From Elusimicrobiota bacterium (lineage in GTDB: Bacteria; Elusimicrobiota; Elusimicrobia; FEN-1173): DNA of 64,000 bases. How positions within the stretch are numbered: the first letter of the stretch is position 1; each line of letters begins with the position of its first letter. Where the stretch lies: NCBI GenBank assembly GCA_016714745.1, contig JADKCG010000002.1, positions 1 through 64,000 on the forward strand, written 5' to 3'. The translations under genes and the position numbers were made by a program. Positions 8,445 through 16,339 of the stretch are shown here, piece by piece. The notes under the pieces are model-generated. The model was given only the letters and a program-made list of their open reading frames with translations. It had not been told where the DNA came from and did no database searches.

Positions 8445-9130
8445 GTTCTCGGATTTTTTTAGTGGAGGATGACGCTGAAATGCGGAGGGTCACGCGAGTC
8501 CTTTTGGCGCGAAACGGCTATCTGGTATCGGAAGCGTCGTCCGCCGAAGACGCCTTGGCCGAAATAACTCGGTCTCTTCCGGACGCGGCGGTCATCGACG
8601 TTAACCTGCCCGGCATTTCAGGAATAAAATTGGTGGAAATTTTAAGAGGGGAACCGAAAACGGCCGCTTTGCCCATTCTCCTACTCACGGCGTTAAACAA
8701 ACAGGGCGATAAGGTCCAAGGTTTTCAAAGGGGGGCCGACGATTACGTGACAAAACCCTACGACCCCGCCGAACTGGCGGCTCGGCTAGAGGCCTTGCTC
8801 CGACGGTCAACCCGATCCACGGCCCCCGACCAGGTATTGACCTGCGACGAACTCAAAATTGATCTCAACAGAAGGGAAGTCACCGTTAAAGGGGAACCGA
8901 TCGCTTTACGCAAGAAAGAATTCGAGCTCTTGACGTATTTTTTGAAACACAGCGGCCAACTCCTGACTCGCGAACGGATTTCCCTTGCGCTGTGGGGCGA
9001 CGACGTGATCGTCACCGACAATACCATCTCCGCTCACCTAAAAAACCTACGTTCCCGCTTGGGGGTCTACGGCCCCCGGCTCGAAACGTTGATCGGTGAG
9101 GGATACCGCTTTAACGATCGAAAAACATAA
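8441..9130 (+). CDS. OmpR/PhoB-type response regulator
   Basis: The 229-residue protein has a receiver domain (residues 4-118) with acidic pair E9-D10-D11, phospho-acceptor D53 in V-I-D-V-N-L-P-G, T83 and K105 in V-T-K-P-Y. A winged-helix DNA-binding domain (about 130-227) follows, with the typical L-R-K-K-E-F-E-L-L and V-T-D-N-T-I-S-A-H-L-K-N-L-R-S-R-L-G segments. It is the partner of the kinase gene it overlaps by 4 bp. It should bind direct repeats upstream of target genes; the targets are not evident here. Confidence 0.95.
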   Translation: MSSRIFLVEDDAEMRRVTRVLLARNGYLVSEASSAEDALAEITRSLPDAAVIDVNLPGISGIKLVEILRGEPKTAALPILLLTALNKQGDKVQGFQRGADDYVTKPYDPAELAARLEALLRRSTRSTAPDQVLTCDELKIDLNRREVTVKGEPIALRKKEFELLTYFLKHSGQLLTRERISLALWGDDVIVTDNTISAHLKNLRSRLGVYGPRLETLIGEGYRFNDRKT

Positions 9131-9191
9131 GGGGTTCTAAAGCCAAAAAGCTCCCAGAAGCCGGCGGGTGGAAACTTTTGGGATTCGAGAA

Positions 9192-9917
9192 TTAACCCGT
9201 AATCATCCCCCATATTAATATTTCAGCCCCGTCGTTCCCAGCGGTGACTTTGGGTTGGCCGGCACCGCTCATCCGCGCGGCATCCCCCTGTAGAAGTTTC
9301 CCTGCATGGTCCAATTCCACCTCTCCGGTAGCCACGAACAGGTGAGCGTGGGAAGATTCGGGAACAGAGACCTGAGCCCCGGGCGCCAGACGGGCCGCCC
9401 AAAGTGTCGCGTCTTTTTGACGAATGGCGATGGCCCCTCTCTGTCGACCAGAAGCGACGGGGACCAAACTTCCCCCCGCCAAATCACGGGAGATGTCCAC
9501 CTGTTCATACGACGGTTGGCTACGCCGCGTGTCGGGAGGCACCCACATTTGAACAAGCCGCACGGGTTTGGTGGAGCTGGGATTCATCTCCGAATGCCAA
9601 ATCCCTGTCCCCGCGCTCATGCGCTGAGCCAGCCCGGGAGTGATCACCCCATGGTTTCCCTCGGAATCCCGATGTTCCAGTTCCCCCTCCAACACCCAGG
9701 TCACAATTTCCATGTCTTGATGGGGATGGGTCATAAATCCGGACCCAGGCTGGATGATGTCGTCGTTTGACACCAAAAGAAGACCGTGATGGGTATTATT
9801 TGGGTCATGGTGGTACCCAAAACTGAAACTGTGCCACGAGTCTAGCCAGTCGATCTGGGTGTGAAACCGGTCCTTCGCTCGATGAATGATCACGTTCGAT
9901 TTGGTTTGTGTTGTCAT
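9192..9917 (-). CDS. Pirin family bicupin protein (YhhW-like)
   Basis: The chosen start at ATG 9917 has GGGAGGG just upstream; an in-frame extension to 9980 lacks support. The ~241-residue protein shows the pirin signature: G-F-G-Y-H-H-D-P and D-D-I-I-Q-P-G-S-G-F in the first cupin. The metal-binding H-P-H-Q-D-M-E-I-V-T set follows, then E-H-R-D-S-E-G-N and a conserved G-T-G-I-W-H-S-E-M-N. The family includes quercetin 2,3-dioxygenases and redox- or stress-linked cytosolic proteins. The gene is convergent with the two-component pair and otherwise stands alone. Confidence 0.92.
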   Translation of the reverse strand: MTTQTKSNVIIHRAKDRFHTQIDWLDSWHSFSFGYHHDPNNTHHGLLLVSNDDIIQPGSGFMTHPHQDMEIVTWVLEGELEHRDSEGNHGVITPGLAQRMSAGTGIWHSEMNPSSTKPVRLVQMWVPPDTRRSQPSYEQVDISRDLAGGSLVPVASGRQRGAIAIRQKDATLWAARLAPGAQVSVPESSHAHLFVATGEVELDHAGKLLQGDAARMSGAGQPKVTAGNDGAEILIWGMITG

Positions 9918-10077
9918 GGGGCCCTCCCCTCTATCGAACGAAATCTCCCTCTTAAAGTTCCACGTTAACGGGTCTTCCATTTTCGAGACATCCGACCCAT
10001 TCTTTTAAACCCCGAGGAGGAGAGATTCTTCACTAAACCCCTTTTGTTAAATGCTTTCGTTCAGGAGGAGAACCGTT

Positions 10078-10455
10078 TCAGCTAAAATTCCATGTGGTGT
10101 GGGTAATCCAAATTGCCATGACTATGATGGCCCAGGCCAAAAACACGATGGCGGCGCTCGATAACAACCGGGATTTCTTGAAAGGGCCAAATCGCCACAC
10201 CACCGCATTCGCCGTTGCCAGTAGGACAAGGCCCACGGTCAGACGTCCCTCGCAATGTCGAAAACATTGGAACATGGAGAATTGACGCCAAAAAAGAAGC
10301 GCACCCATTAAGACACCCAGACTGGTGACAACGCGTAAAGCCGGTTTGCTCCATGATGGATCAATTTGAACAAAAAGGATCGATTGAAACAACAAACCAG
10401 CGGCAAAAACCGGAATGATCCAATGATGGTGGACCTTGTTCAGGAACAAAGGCAC
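10078..10455 (-). CDS. Small four-TM hypothetical membrane protein
   Basis: A 125-residue frame starting at GTG 10455 (start uncertain, no clear Shine-Dalgarno). It has four hydrophobic helices: I-I-P-V-F-A-A-G-L-L-F, V-V-T-S-L-G-V-L-M-G-A-L-L-F, V-G-L-V-L-L-A-T-A-N-A-V-V, and I-V-F-L-A-W-A-I-I-V-M-A-I-W-I-T. A His-rich N-terminus (V-H-H-H-W) and the helix spacing are compatible with a DUF420-type or cytochrome-linked membrane protein, but I cannot assign the family. Its 5' end abuts an opposite-strand PAP2-like fragment, so the N-terminus may be at a rearrangement junction. Confidence 0.5.
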   Translation of the reverse strand: MPLFLNKVHHHWIIPVFAAGLLFQSILFVQIDPSWSKPALRVVTSLGVLMGALLFWRQFSMFQCFRHCEGRLTVGLVLLATANAVVWRFGPFKKSRLLSSAAIVFLAWAIIVMAIWITHTTWNFS

Positions 10456-10463
10456 AGTCTGTA

Positions 10464-10646
10464 CCCCAAATCACCAACGCAATATTGATCGTGAGTTCCC
10501 TGGGCATCGATCTCATCCTCCACAACCATTACACCATGGACGTCATCACCGGCGCCGCCATGGCTTTCGCCGTGTGTATGACCCTCAACCGTTGGTGGCC
10601 AAATAAATCAGGGCAGGGGCTTACAGACTTTGCAAGGGGTCTTTGA
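10464..10646 (+). pseudogene. C-terminal fragment of a PAP2-like membrane phosphatase
   Basis: The plus frame reads L-I-L-H-N-H-Y-T-M-D-V-I-T-G-A-A-M-A-F followed by a short basic tail. This matches the last motif (HYT.DV..G) of PAP2/sphingomyelin-synthase-type phosphatases, where the His and Asp are catalytic. No start codon or upstream domains exist; the sequence before 10455 belongs to the opposite-strand gene. It is a remnant left by a deletion or rearrangement. Confidence 0.5.
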
Positions 10647-10877
10647 CTGGCGAGCGCGATTCAGGTCGAGAGGGGTCCCTTTCTTTTTAAGGGAACGACA
10701 TCCGGCCCGATGGTATTTCTGTCCGGATTTAGTGACGTAGACGGTTTGGGATGTGCCGGAACCAGCCTTCGACGGCGCCGCAGTCAGGGGAGAGGTGACC
10801 AAAGAAGTAGCGAAGAGAATCGACAGAGATAACCCCACCGATCCCGCCGCCCTTAAAAAACGATTGATCAATTTCAT
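10608..10877 (-). CDS. Small secreted protein with YHxxxCxxL...CxxC zinc-type motif
   Basis: The 89-residue protein has a signal peptide (basic start, then L-S-L-S-I-L-F-A-T-S-L-V, probable cleavage near T-A-A-P-S). A compact C-terminal domain reads V-Y-V-T-K-S-G-Q-K-Y-H-R-A-G-C-R-S-L, then C-K-V-C-K-P. The Y-H-x2-x-C...C-x2-C layout resembles the small metal-binding domain found at the end of thermonuclease or Ada-type proteins in secreted bacterial proteins. A Cys/His zinc site is likely. It lies between a PAP2 remnant and the duplicated tRNA-Phe half. Function is unknown. Confidence 0.65.
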   Translation of the reverse strand: MKLINRFLRAAGSVGLSLSILFATSLVTSPLTAAPSKAGSGTSQTVYVTKSGQKYHRAGCRSLKKKGTPLDLNRARQSKTPCKVCKPLP

Positions 10878-10879
10878 GG

Positions 10880-10932
10880 AAAAAATGTGCCGAGGGTCAG
10901 AATTGAACTGACGACACCAGGTTTTTCAGACC
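10880..10932 (-). repeat. Duplicated 3' half of tRNA-Phe (att-like site)
   Basis: About 53 bases repeat the 3' half of the tRNA-Phe gene at 12.63 kb, from the anticodon arm through the acceptor end and the following T run. The match stops abruptly at 10932, and the 5' half is missing, so this is not a working tRNA. Such partial duplications are classical attachment-site products of site-specific integration into the tRNA 3' end. The ~1.7 kb between the copies holds a TA pair and a HEAT-repeat gene. Confidence 0.85.
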
Positions 10933-11038
10933 GGGCACCGTGAGGCGCGCTATTGAATGCAATTAGCATTCATATGTTCTCAAATGAAATATAGAACCGT
11001 AATCGACATTTGAATCTGCCTTGAACAAAAACCGCATA

Positions 11039-11239
11039 TCAGGCGGCGGCTCTTTTCCTCGCCGCCACTTGTGCCAAGAGCCGTAAGGCCTGGTTGACGG
11101 AGGCAGAATCAGGAAAAAGTTTGGCCACATCTTGTTGTAAAACAACCACGTTCGTGCCGCACGCAAACCGATGAGCGTATTTTCCACGAACGCCTTTGCT
11201 AAAATCATATTCCTTCAACATCTCATTTCCCTTGGTCAT
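11039..11239 (-). CDS. BrnT-associated antitoxin
   Basis: The 66-residue protein starts at ATG 11239, preceded by AAGGAGG. It reads L-K-E-Y-D-F-S-K-G-V-R-G-K-Y-A-H-R-F, then G-T-N-V-V-V-L and a C-terminal helix (S-V-N-Q-A-L-R-L-L). This is the pattern of small antitoxins found beside BrnT/RelE-like toxins. It overlaps the toxin gene by 17 bases and is downstream of it, so the order is toxin first. It should bind and neutralise BrnT and help repress the operon. Confidence 0.75.
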   Translation of the reverse strand: MTKGNEMLKEYDFSKGVRGKYAHRFACGTNVVVLQQDVAKLFPDSASVNQALRLLAQVAARKRAAA

Positions 11240-11501
11240 AAAACCTCCTTTCTTGGCGAGTCGCTTGCCGAGCACTGATGATCCGAACCTTTTCCCCTCG
11301 TTCCGTGTGAACCACAACCAGCAGTTTTTTTTTGTTCGAATACCCGATCAACACGAATCGGTGTTCGGAATGGGAATGCAAGGGATCTGGAATCGTCAAT
11401 GACAGATTATCTGAAAATGCTGCAACCGCCTCTTCGAAAGTAAGGCGATGTTTTCGAAGACTCGACAGCGCTTTCAATTCATCCCATTCAAATTCGAGCA
11501 T
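11223..11501 (-). CDS. brnT: BrnT family ribonuclease toxin
   Basis: The start at ATG 11501 follows AAGGAAAGAGG; an alternative start lies at 11519. The ~92-residue protein has the BrnT core: F-E-W-D-E near the start, then a helix with R-K-H-R-L-T-F-E-E-A-V. It continues with R-F-V-L-I-G-Y-S, L-L-V-V-V-H-T-E-R and the final I-I-S-A-R-Q-A-T-R-Q-E-R-R-F-Y. BrnT is a RelE-fold RNase that blocks translation. It forms an operon with the antitoxin downstream and lies inside the tRNA-Phe att-flanked segment, where it could stabilise the island. Confidence 0.85.
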   Translation of the reverse strand: MLEFEWDELKALSSLRKHRLTFEEAVAAFSDNLSLTIPDPLHSHSEHRFVLIGYSNKKKLLVVVHTERGEKVRIISARQATRQERRFYDQGK

Positions 11502-11632
11502 CCTCTTTCCTTTGGGCAAGAAATAAAACTAATTTTTCCAAATTCGTCCCCCGCCCTCCGTATTTCCTCGGATTCCCCTCGCAGGAAAACGCTCATTCCC
11601 ACATTAAGTTACTTAGTTAAAGACGTCCCCCA

Positions 11633-12481
11633 CTAGTCCCCCAATTCTTCGTTACCCCTCTTGTAAGGCCACGAGTTCGGATTGAGTTCCCGGTCTTTTT
11701 TTTGGATCCAGCGCCACAAATCAGCAAGCGGTTTTTCTTTGGGAATAGGTCCTGATAAACAATCGTAGCCCTCGACAGAATACTGAATTCGATCAGTCCC
11801 GTTTTCTGTCAGAACTTCCACGAGGACATACTCTCTTTTTAATAAAGCTGATTCTATATCTCTTTTAGCTAGAAGAATGTTTTGCTCAATTGGGTTTCCA
11901 CACACAAGAGCCCCAATCGCGGCGTGACGCACATATTCATCAGGAGAGTTTACATACGGCAGAAGTTTTTTTTCACTTGGGTTTACACACAGAGCCCGAA
12001 TCGCGGCCTGACGCACAAACGGGTCGGCTGAGTTTACGTAAGGGTGAAGCAATATCTCTAAATCAACTGGATCCGAAAATCCAGACAAACTTCGAATGCG
12101 TCCCGAGATTACCTGTAAAGGGTGATATTGATTTAAATCGTCAAGACGAGATTGAAACCCAATTCTTCGTGGGGTATCCATTGATTCCATCTCTTTGAGG
12201 TTCAGCAAATATCTTTTCTTCAATAATTCAAGATCAAGCTCAAGGTCGAGAGGATCGGAAAATCTTGACAGGACATTAAGCATGAGACTTTTTTTTCGCG
12301 GGGAGTGACTATTTTTAATTTGACTCAACAGATTTATTTTTACCTGGTGCTTAAGTTGGGAAGTGGAGAATACCCATGGACCTCCTCCTGTCAAACCCAA
12401 ATAAAGACCAAACCCGCCAAATATTATCAGACAAACTATAAGAAAGAAGGGAAGAAACCGCGGGGAGATAAATTGGTTCAT
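11633..12481 (-). CDS. Membrane-anchored HEAT-repeat protein
   Basis: ATG at 12481 has GGAGGT four bases upstream, so it is preferred to ATG 12493. The N-terminus has one TM helix (about residues 8-30: F-L-P-F-F-L-I-V-C-L-I-I-F-G-G-F-G-L-Y-L). The exported part contains two or three HEAT-like repeats (D-P-F-V-R-Q-A-A-I-R-A-L and D-E-Y-V-R-H-A-A-I-G-A-L), a scaffold for protein binding. No enzyme motif is seen. It is the only large gene in the att-flanked segment besides the TA pair, so it may be cargo. Confidence 0.65.
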   Translation of the reverse strand: MNQFISPRFLPFFLIVCLIIFGGFGLYLGLTGGGPWVFSTSQLKHQVKINLLSQIKNSHSPRKKSLMLNVLSRFSDPLDLELDLELLKKRYLLNLKEMESMDTPRRIGFQSRLDDLNQYHPLQVISGRIRSLSGFSDPVDLEILLHPYVNSADPFVRQAAIRALCVNPSEKKLLPYVNSPDEYVRHAAIGALVCGNPIEQNILLAKRDIESALLKREYVLVEVLTENGTDRIQYSVEGYDCLSGPIPKEKPLADLWRWIQKKDRELNPNSWPYKRGNEELGD

Positions 12482-12631
12482 TTTGACCTCCATGGCGCAA
12501 GAGGAAACAATAACCAGTTGAGTCTTCGTTGAACCGACCTTTGTTTCTTTGGAATTCTCCGATCGAGAACCTCAGAAACCATATTCAATTAGGTCTTCCC
12601 ATCCAGAAGACTCATAAGAACCAAAAAATGT

Positions 12632-12703
12632 GCCGAGGGTCAGAATTGAACTGACGACACCAGGTTTTTCAGACCTGTGCTCTACCAACTGAGCTACCTC
12701 GGC
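12632..12703 (-). tRNA. tRNA-Phe (GAA)
   Basis: The minus strand folds into a full cloverleaf. The acceptor arm GCCGAGG pairs with CCTCGGC, the D arm contains AGCTCAGTTGGTAGAGC, and the anticodon arm CAGGT-CTGAAAA-ACCTG gives the anticodon GAA. The T arm reads GTCAG-TTCAATT-CTGAC. CCA is not encoded. Ends may be off by one base. The 3' half is duplicated at 10880-10932, so this gene served as an integration site and was kept intact. Confidence 0.92.
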
Positions 12704-12815
12704 TTAAATGGCGAATGACTTCAGTTTGAACAGTTCTGTTAAAATTTTTGAAATTCTCTGTTGATCCTGGAAAACCTCAGTTGAAGGATGCTCATCCCCC
12801 AAGCCTAATCGAGGG

Positions 12816-13082
12816 TCAAAACTGCCGATAAACATCATGACGATGGCGGATGACCATCACGTCAACCTGCCGATGATCATCGTCAATCCCATAGACGACG
12901 AGATAATCCCCGATGCGAACTCGCCACAAGCGATTTCGTCCGGTGAGTCTAACACAACCGCTCGGCCTCGGTAGATGACCCAAGCCTTCGATTTTGTCGA
13001 TAATACGACCCTGCAAACCGCGGTCTAAATCCTCCAGTTCCTTCCTTGCCGATCGAGCGAACCTGATCTCGTAATCAGGCAT
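12816..13082 (-). CDS. RelE/ParE-family toxin
   Basis: The 88-residue protein has the RelE-type pattern: E-I-R-F-A-R-S-A-R-K-E-L-E-D-L, then R-L-T-G-R-N-R-L-W-R-V-R-I-G-D-Y-L-V-V-Y and the final V-M-V-I-R-H-R-H-D-V-Y. The basic R-x-R and H-R-x-D-V-Y end are typical of the mRNA-interferase subgroup. It overlaps the antitoxin gene by 8 bases. It sits directly upstream of tRNA-Phe next to a recombinase remnant. Confidence 0.88.
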   Translation of the reverse strand: MPDYEIRFARSARKELEDLDRGLQGRIIDKIEGLGHLPRPSGCVRLTGRNRLWRVRIGDYLVVYGIDDDHRQVDVMVIRHRHDVYRQF

Positions 13083-13269
13083 GCACGCGATGGGCTTTAT
13101 GACTCAGGGCTTTTTTTACAGAGGCAAGGGATTCCCTCGGCTCATGGGCTCTCTGATGAGCCTTGAAGGCATCATAGATGTCCTCCCACAAGGATCCATG
13201 GGTCTTCAAATCAATAATGACAGCCGTCTGACGGCCTTTCTCATCCACGACGAACCGAATACCACCCAT
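13075..13269 (-). CDS. Antitoxin of the RelE-type pair
   Basis: The 64-residue protein begins G-G-I-R-F-V-V-D-E-K-G-R-Q-T-A-V-I-I-D-L, the strand-rich DNA-binding start of Phd/RelB-like antitoxins. An L-W-E-D-I-Y-D-A-F segment and a charged tail follow. It is first in the operon and is translationally coupled to the RelE-like toxin. Its start is 12 bases after the stop of the recombinase remnant. Confidence 0.75.
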   Translation of the reverse strand: MGGIRFVVDEKGRQTAVIIDLKTHGSLWEDIYDAFKAHQRAHEPRESLASVKKALSHKAHRVHA

Positions 13270-13281
13270 AACCGACCCCTT

Positions 13282-13463
13282 TTAAAACCCGAAAGCCTTA
13301 TCTATCGCGCCGAATACTGATTCTAGGTCATTTTTCGAGAGATGTCCATAAATTTGCTCGGTCACCGAGACGCTGGAATGGCCGACCTTTTTTGAGAATT
13401 TGTCGATTGGGACAGCGGTGGAAGGGGGCTTTTGCGGGATGTTTGTTGGTCGGCCAGAGGATT
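13282..13463 (-). pseudogene. C-terminal remnant of a tyrosine recombinase/integrase
   Basis: The minus frame ending at TAA 13282-13284 reads V-G-H-S-S-V-S-V-T-E-Q-I-Y-G-H-L-S, with a short helix after it. This is the conserved box II end of tyrosine recombinases (LGHSS...T..Y.HL). The usual catalytic Tyr aligns with the Y of I-Y-G-H-L. Upstream the frame loses similarity and hits a TAG near 13464, so only ~45 residues of the recombinase core remain. It lies beside tRNA-Phe and two TA pairs, and probably derives from the element that used this site. Confidence 0.7.
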
Positions 13464-13467
13464 GCGG

Positions 13468-14763
13468 CTATCTTAATTGGAAGGAACGGAGAATTTGCTC
13501 GAAGGGGACCAGGTATTCGAAGGTGCGGGCAGGCGGGGAGGCGCAGAGAAGGGCCCAGCCTGTTCCATCGCGCACAATAAAAAGGCCTCGGTAAATAAAG
13601 GCGCCGCCCAGCACGCCGGGACCATAGAACTGGCCTAAGAACCCGTATCCTGCGGGATAGAGAACCTGGCGGCCCTGCAAAAATTGCCACTGATGTTCTT
13701 GGGCAAACGCGTGGGCGAACTCTTCCGCCGTGAACGGACGGTCGAGGGGTTCCCGGCGAAGTTGGCCCCACGCGTCTCCTCCCCCCTTGCGGAAACCGAT
13801 GAGAGAGCGGCCTCCCTGGGTTTCCCATGACCATTCCCCTGGGATCGTTAAGGACGCTCCATAGAGAGCAAGGTCATACCGTTTTCCTTGGGTCTGACCC
13901 ACCTCTTCGGGCCGCAGTTTCGGCAGTCGGGCTTTCATGTCGAGATAGGCGGCTTCCTTAAGTTCCGTTTTCCGGTAAAAAAAGAAGCTCCGTTCCATAA
14001 AAGATTTGGCCAGGGCAATGCGCTGATCCGTGGGCGGGTGGGAGCGAAGATAGGGTTCCCAATTGTCGGGACCTTCTTTTTTTTCGAGCGCGCCCAGACG
14101 TTCGAAAAAGGAAAGAGCCGCTTTGGGATCGTACCCGGCGGAAAGCATATAGCGCATTCCCACCCGGTCGGCTTCGAGTTCGTGTTCCCGACTGTAACCC
14201 AACAGGTAAAGACTGGTGAACAAGTCAGCGGTTTGGGCCACGAGGATCATGGCCTCAGGTCCCATTTGGATTCCCGTGGCGATGGCGCCCAACATGGATA
14301 AGGCCCCGTACCCCATTTGCCGTTGGATCATGCCGATGGAATGCCATCCCGCCACGTGGCCGATTTCGTGCCCAAGGACAGAGGCTAGTTCAGCCTCGTT
14401 TCCCATTTCTTGAAGGAGCCCTCGGGTCACAAAAATAAATCCGCCGGGCGCCGCAAACGCGTTCACCAAGTCCGTATTTAATACCGTGAAATCGTAATCA
14501 ACCTTCGGACGGTCGCAGACAGCCGCGAGACGTTTGCCAATGTTTGTAACGTATTGAGTGAGAACAGGGTCTTTGAGTTCTCCATATTCTTTGAGGATAC
14601 TAACCTTTGTCCCTTCCCCGATTTGTCGTTCAGCCTGGTCTGAAATGAGTTTGGCTTGCCGTTTGGAGGTGATGGGATTGCGGAGGCACGCGGAGAAAAG
14701 AAACCAGGAACCCGCAAGGAGGAGAATAAGGCCCCTCCGCAGGGTGGGACCGGTGAGGGGCAC
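13468..14763 (-). CDS. M48-family lipoprotein metalloprotease
   Basis: The open frame extends upstream into the aminotransferase gene, but GTG 14763 is the sensible start. It lies 8 bases after the aminotransferase stop and gives a lipoprotein signal (L-I-L-L-L-A-G-S-W-F-L-F-S-A-C). The peptidase domain has the zinc motif H-E-I-G-H in L-A-S-V-L-G-H-E-I-G-H-V-A-G-W-H. The third ligand Glu is in E-L-E-A-D-R-V-G, with S-H-P-P-T-D-Q-R-I-A-L-A downstream, as in BepA/LoiP-type enzymes. The family controls outer-membrane protein quality in the periplasm. The last ~140 residues form a separate strand-rich domain of unknown role. It is the last gene of an operon. Confidence 0.88.
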   Translation of the reverse strand: MPLTGPTLRRGLILLLAGSWFLFSACLRNPITSKRQAKLISDQAERQIGEGTKVSILKEYGELKDPVLTQYVTNIGKRLAAVCDRPKVDYDFTVLNTDLVNAFAAPGGFIFVTRGLLQEMGNEAELASVLGHEIGHVAGWHSIGMIQRQMGYGALSMLGAIATGIQMGPEAMILVAQTADLFTSLYLLGYSREHELEADRVGMRYMLSAGYDPKAALSFFERLGALEKKEGPDNWEPYLRSHPPTDQRIALAKSFMERSFFFYRKTELKEAAYLDMKARLPKLRPEEVGQTQGKRYDLALYGASLTIPGEWSWETQGGRSLIGFRKGGGDAWGQLRREPLDRPFTAEEFAHAFAQEHQWQFLQGRQVLYPAGYGFLGQFYGPGVLGGAFIYRGLFIVRDGTGWALLCASPPARTFEYLVPFEQILRSFQLR

Positions 14764-14771
14764 GAAGCGGC

Positions 14772-15893
14772 CTACCCCGCGTAAAACGCGCGGACGGCGG
14801 AGGTAACGCGGAGAACGCTTTTTTCTGAAAGGCCCGGGTAAAGCGGCAAAGACAACGCGTCCCCGGCCGCGCGTTCGGCTTCCGGAAAATCGCCGGGCTT
14901 TCCGCCAAAACCGGCGAACGCCGGTTGAAGGTGGAGTGGGGTGGGATAAAACACGCCGGTTTGGATCCCGTGAGTGGCGAGATGTTCCCGAAGCGCGTCC
15001 CGGCGGGGAGCGCGAACGGTGAAGAGATGGTAAACAGGGCTTGCCCCCGGCGTCACTTCCAGCGGGCGGGCCGGGCCCTCCGCCAGTTCCCGCCGGTAAA
15101 GGGCCGCTAAACGTTGACGCTCGTCCGTCCATGTTTTTAGATGGGGAAGTTTTAACCGGAGAAGTCCCGCCTGAAGGTTGTCCAACCGTTCGTTGTAGCC
15201 CAATTCCAAATGTTCGTATTGCGCCCGGCGACCGCAATTGCGAAGACTACGCAGGCGTTCCGCCAAACGGCCATCGTTCGTCACAGCCATTCCCCCATCC
15301 CCAAACCCGCCCAAATTTTTGGTCGGATAAAAGCTGAAACACCCGATCTCTCCCAGCGCGCCCACCGGTTGACCGTGCCAACGGGCTCCGTGGGCCTGGC
15401 ACGCATCTTCCACCACGTGGAGTTTGTGAGCCCGGGCGAAGGTGTTCACGGCGGTCATATCCACCGGCTGGCCGAAAAGATGGACGGGCATGATCGCCTT
15501 TGTTTTAAGCGTCAGGGCTTGCTCGAGCGCGCGGGGATCCAGGTTTAATGTGGCCGGATCCACGTCGACAAAAACGGGGCGCGCCCCCGCGTAGACGATG
15601 ACAGCGGCGGTGGCGAAAAAGCTGAACGGCGTGGTCAAGACGTCGTCCCCGGGCCCCACCCCCAGAGCGCGGAGAGCCAGCTCCAAAGCCGCGGTTCCCG
15701 ACGAAATTCCAATTCCATAAGCGGCTCCCGCCGAATGGGCAAATTCTTCTTCAAAGTGCCGGACGTGTTCGCCCAGAATGAAATCGTTTTTTCGATACAC
15801 CTGGCGGAACACTTCCACCGCCGCTGATTCCAGCGGTTCATGGACGTGGGCGAGGTTTAAGAACGGGATGGGGTCTACGGTTGTTCGATCCAT
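14772..15893 (-). CDS. DegT/DnrJ/EryC1/StrS sugar aminotransferase
   Basis: The 373-residue PLP enzyme has S-S-G-T-A-A-L-E-L-A-L near residue 62 and V-E-D-A-C-Q-A-H-G. The Schiff-base lysine is in F-Y-P-T-K-N-L-G-G, and G-Y-N-E-R-L-D-N-L-Q-A follows. This family transfers an amino group to keto-sugars, or in a subset acts as a dehydratase. It overlaps the MauE-like gene by 19 bases and precedes the M48 gene by 8. Being in an operon with secretion and redox proteins rather than the glycan cluster is odd. The sugar is unknown. Confidence 0.9.
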   Translation of the reverse strand: MDRTTVDPIPFLNLAHVHEPLESAAVEVFRQVYRKNDFILGEHVRHFEEEFAHSAGAAYGIGISSGTAALELALRALGVGPGDDVLTTPFSFFATAAVIVYAGARPVFVDVDPATLNLDPRALEQALTLKTKAIMPVHLFGQPVDMTAVNTFARAHKLHVVEDACQAHGARWHGQPVGALGEIGCFSFYPTKNLGGFGDGGMAVTNDGRLAERLRSLRNCGRRAQYEHLELGYNERLDNLQAGLLRLKLPHLKTWTDERQRLAALYRRELAEGPARPLEVTPGASPVYHLFTVRAPRRDALREHLATHGIQTGVFYPTPLHLQPAFAGFGGKPGDFPEAERAAGDALSLPLYPGLSEKSVLRVTSAVRAFYAG

Positions 15894-16339
15894 TGATCCG
15901 CCGCGAACTTTCGTTCGGTATCAAGAAGGACAAGAAGACATATCACCAACAGAACCGCGTCAAGACCAAGCGCCTGAATGGGTTGCAGGTGGGGACCGAC
16001 CTGCCCGAAACAACCACAATCGGTCATGGGCAATTTTCGAAAAATGCCCTGGGCTAAAATGGCAACGAAGGCGGCATAGAGACACGCCGCGACAAGGGCC
16101 GATGCTCGCGTCATGAATCCCACCACCAAAGAAAGCCCCACCAGCAGTTCAACCCACGGCACGATTTTGGCTATAGGAAAAACCAAAAACGACGGGAAGA
16201 CCCAGTAAGAGTCGAGAGTGGCCGCAAATTCCGCCGCGGGCCGAACGGCTTTGAGGTATCCCGACACCGCCAGGACTGCCCCCGGAACAATCCGAAACAC
16301 CGGCGCCGCCATGGAAAGAATCGCACGTCCTTTCATCAT
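15875..16339 (-). CDS. MauE/DoxX-like membrane protein
   Basis: The 154-residue protein has about four TM helices. The signature D-C-G-C-F-G (residues ~106-111) lies in a loop between helices three and four. This motif is typical of MauE proteins, which support disulfide formation or maturation of partners, often with a thioredoxin-like protein. The partner is present: the gene overlaps the DsbA-like gene by four bases. It probably works at the cytoplasmic membrane as a redox partner (inference). Confidence 0.85.
   Translation of the reverse strand: MMKGRAILSMAAPVFRIVPGAVLAVSGYLKAVRPAAEFAATLDSYWVFPSFLVFPIAKIVPWVELLVGLSLVVGFMTRASALVAACLYAAFVAILAQGIFRKLPMTDCGCFGQVGPHLQPIQALGLDAVLLVICLLVLLDTERKFAADQWIEQP

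Noticed and set aside
10880..10932. Second tRNA-Phe gene
   Set aside because: Lacks the 5' half (acceptor strand, D arm), so it cannot fold; it is an att-like duplication.
13468..15237. 589-residue frame spanning the M48 gene and part of the aminotransferase
   Set aside because: The first ~158 codons lie within the aminotransferase gene in another frame and are R/P/S-rich without a motif. GTG 14763 gives a proper lipoprotein signal.
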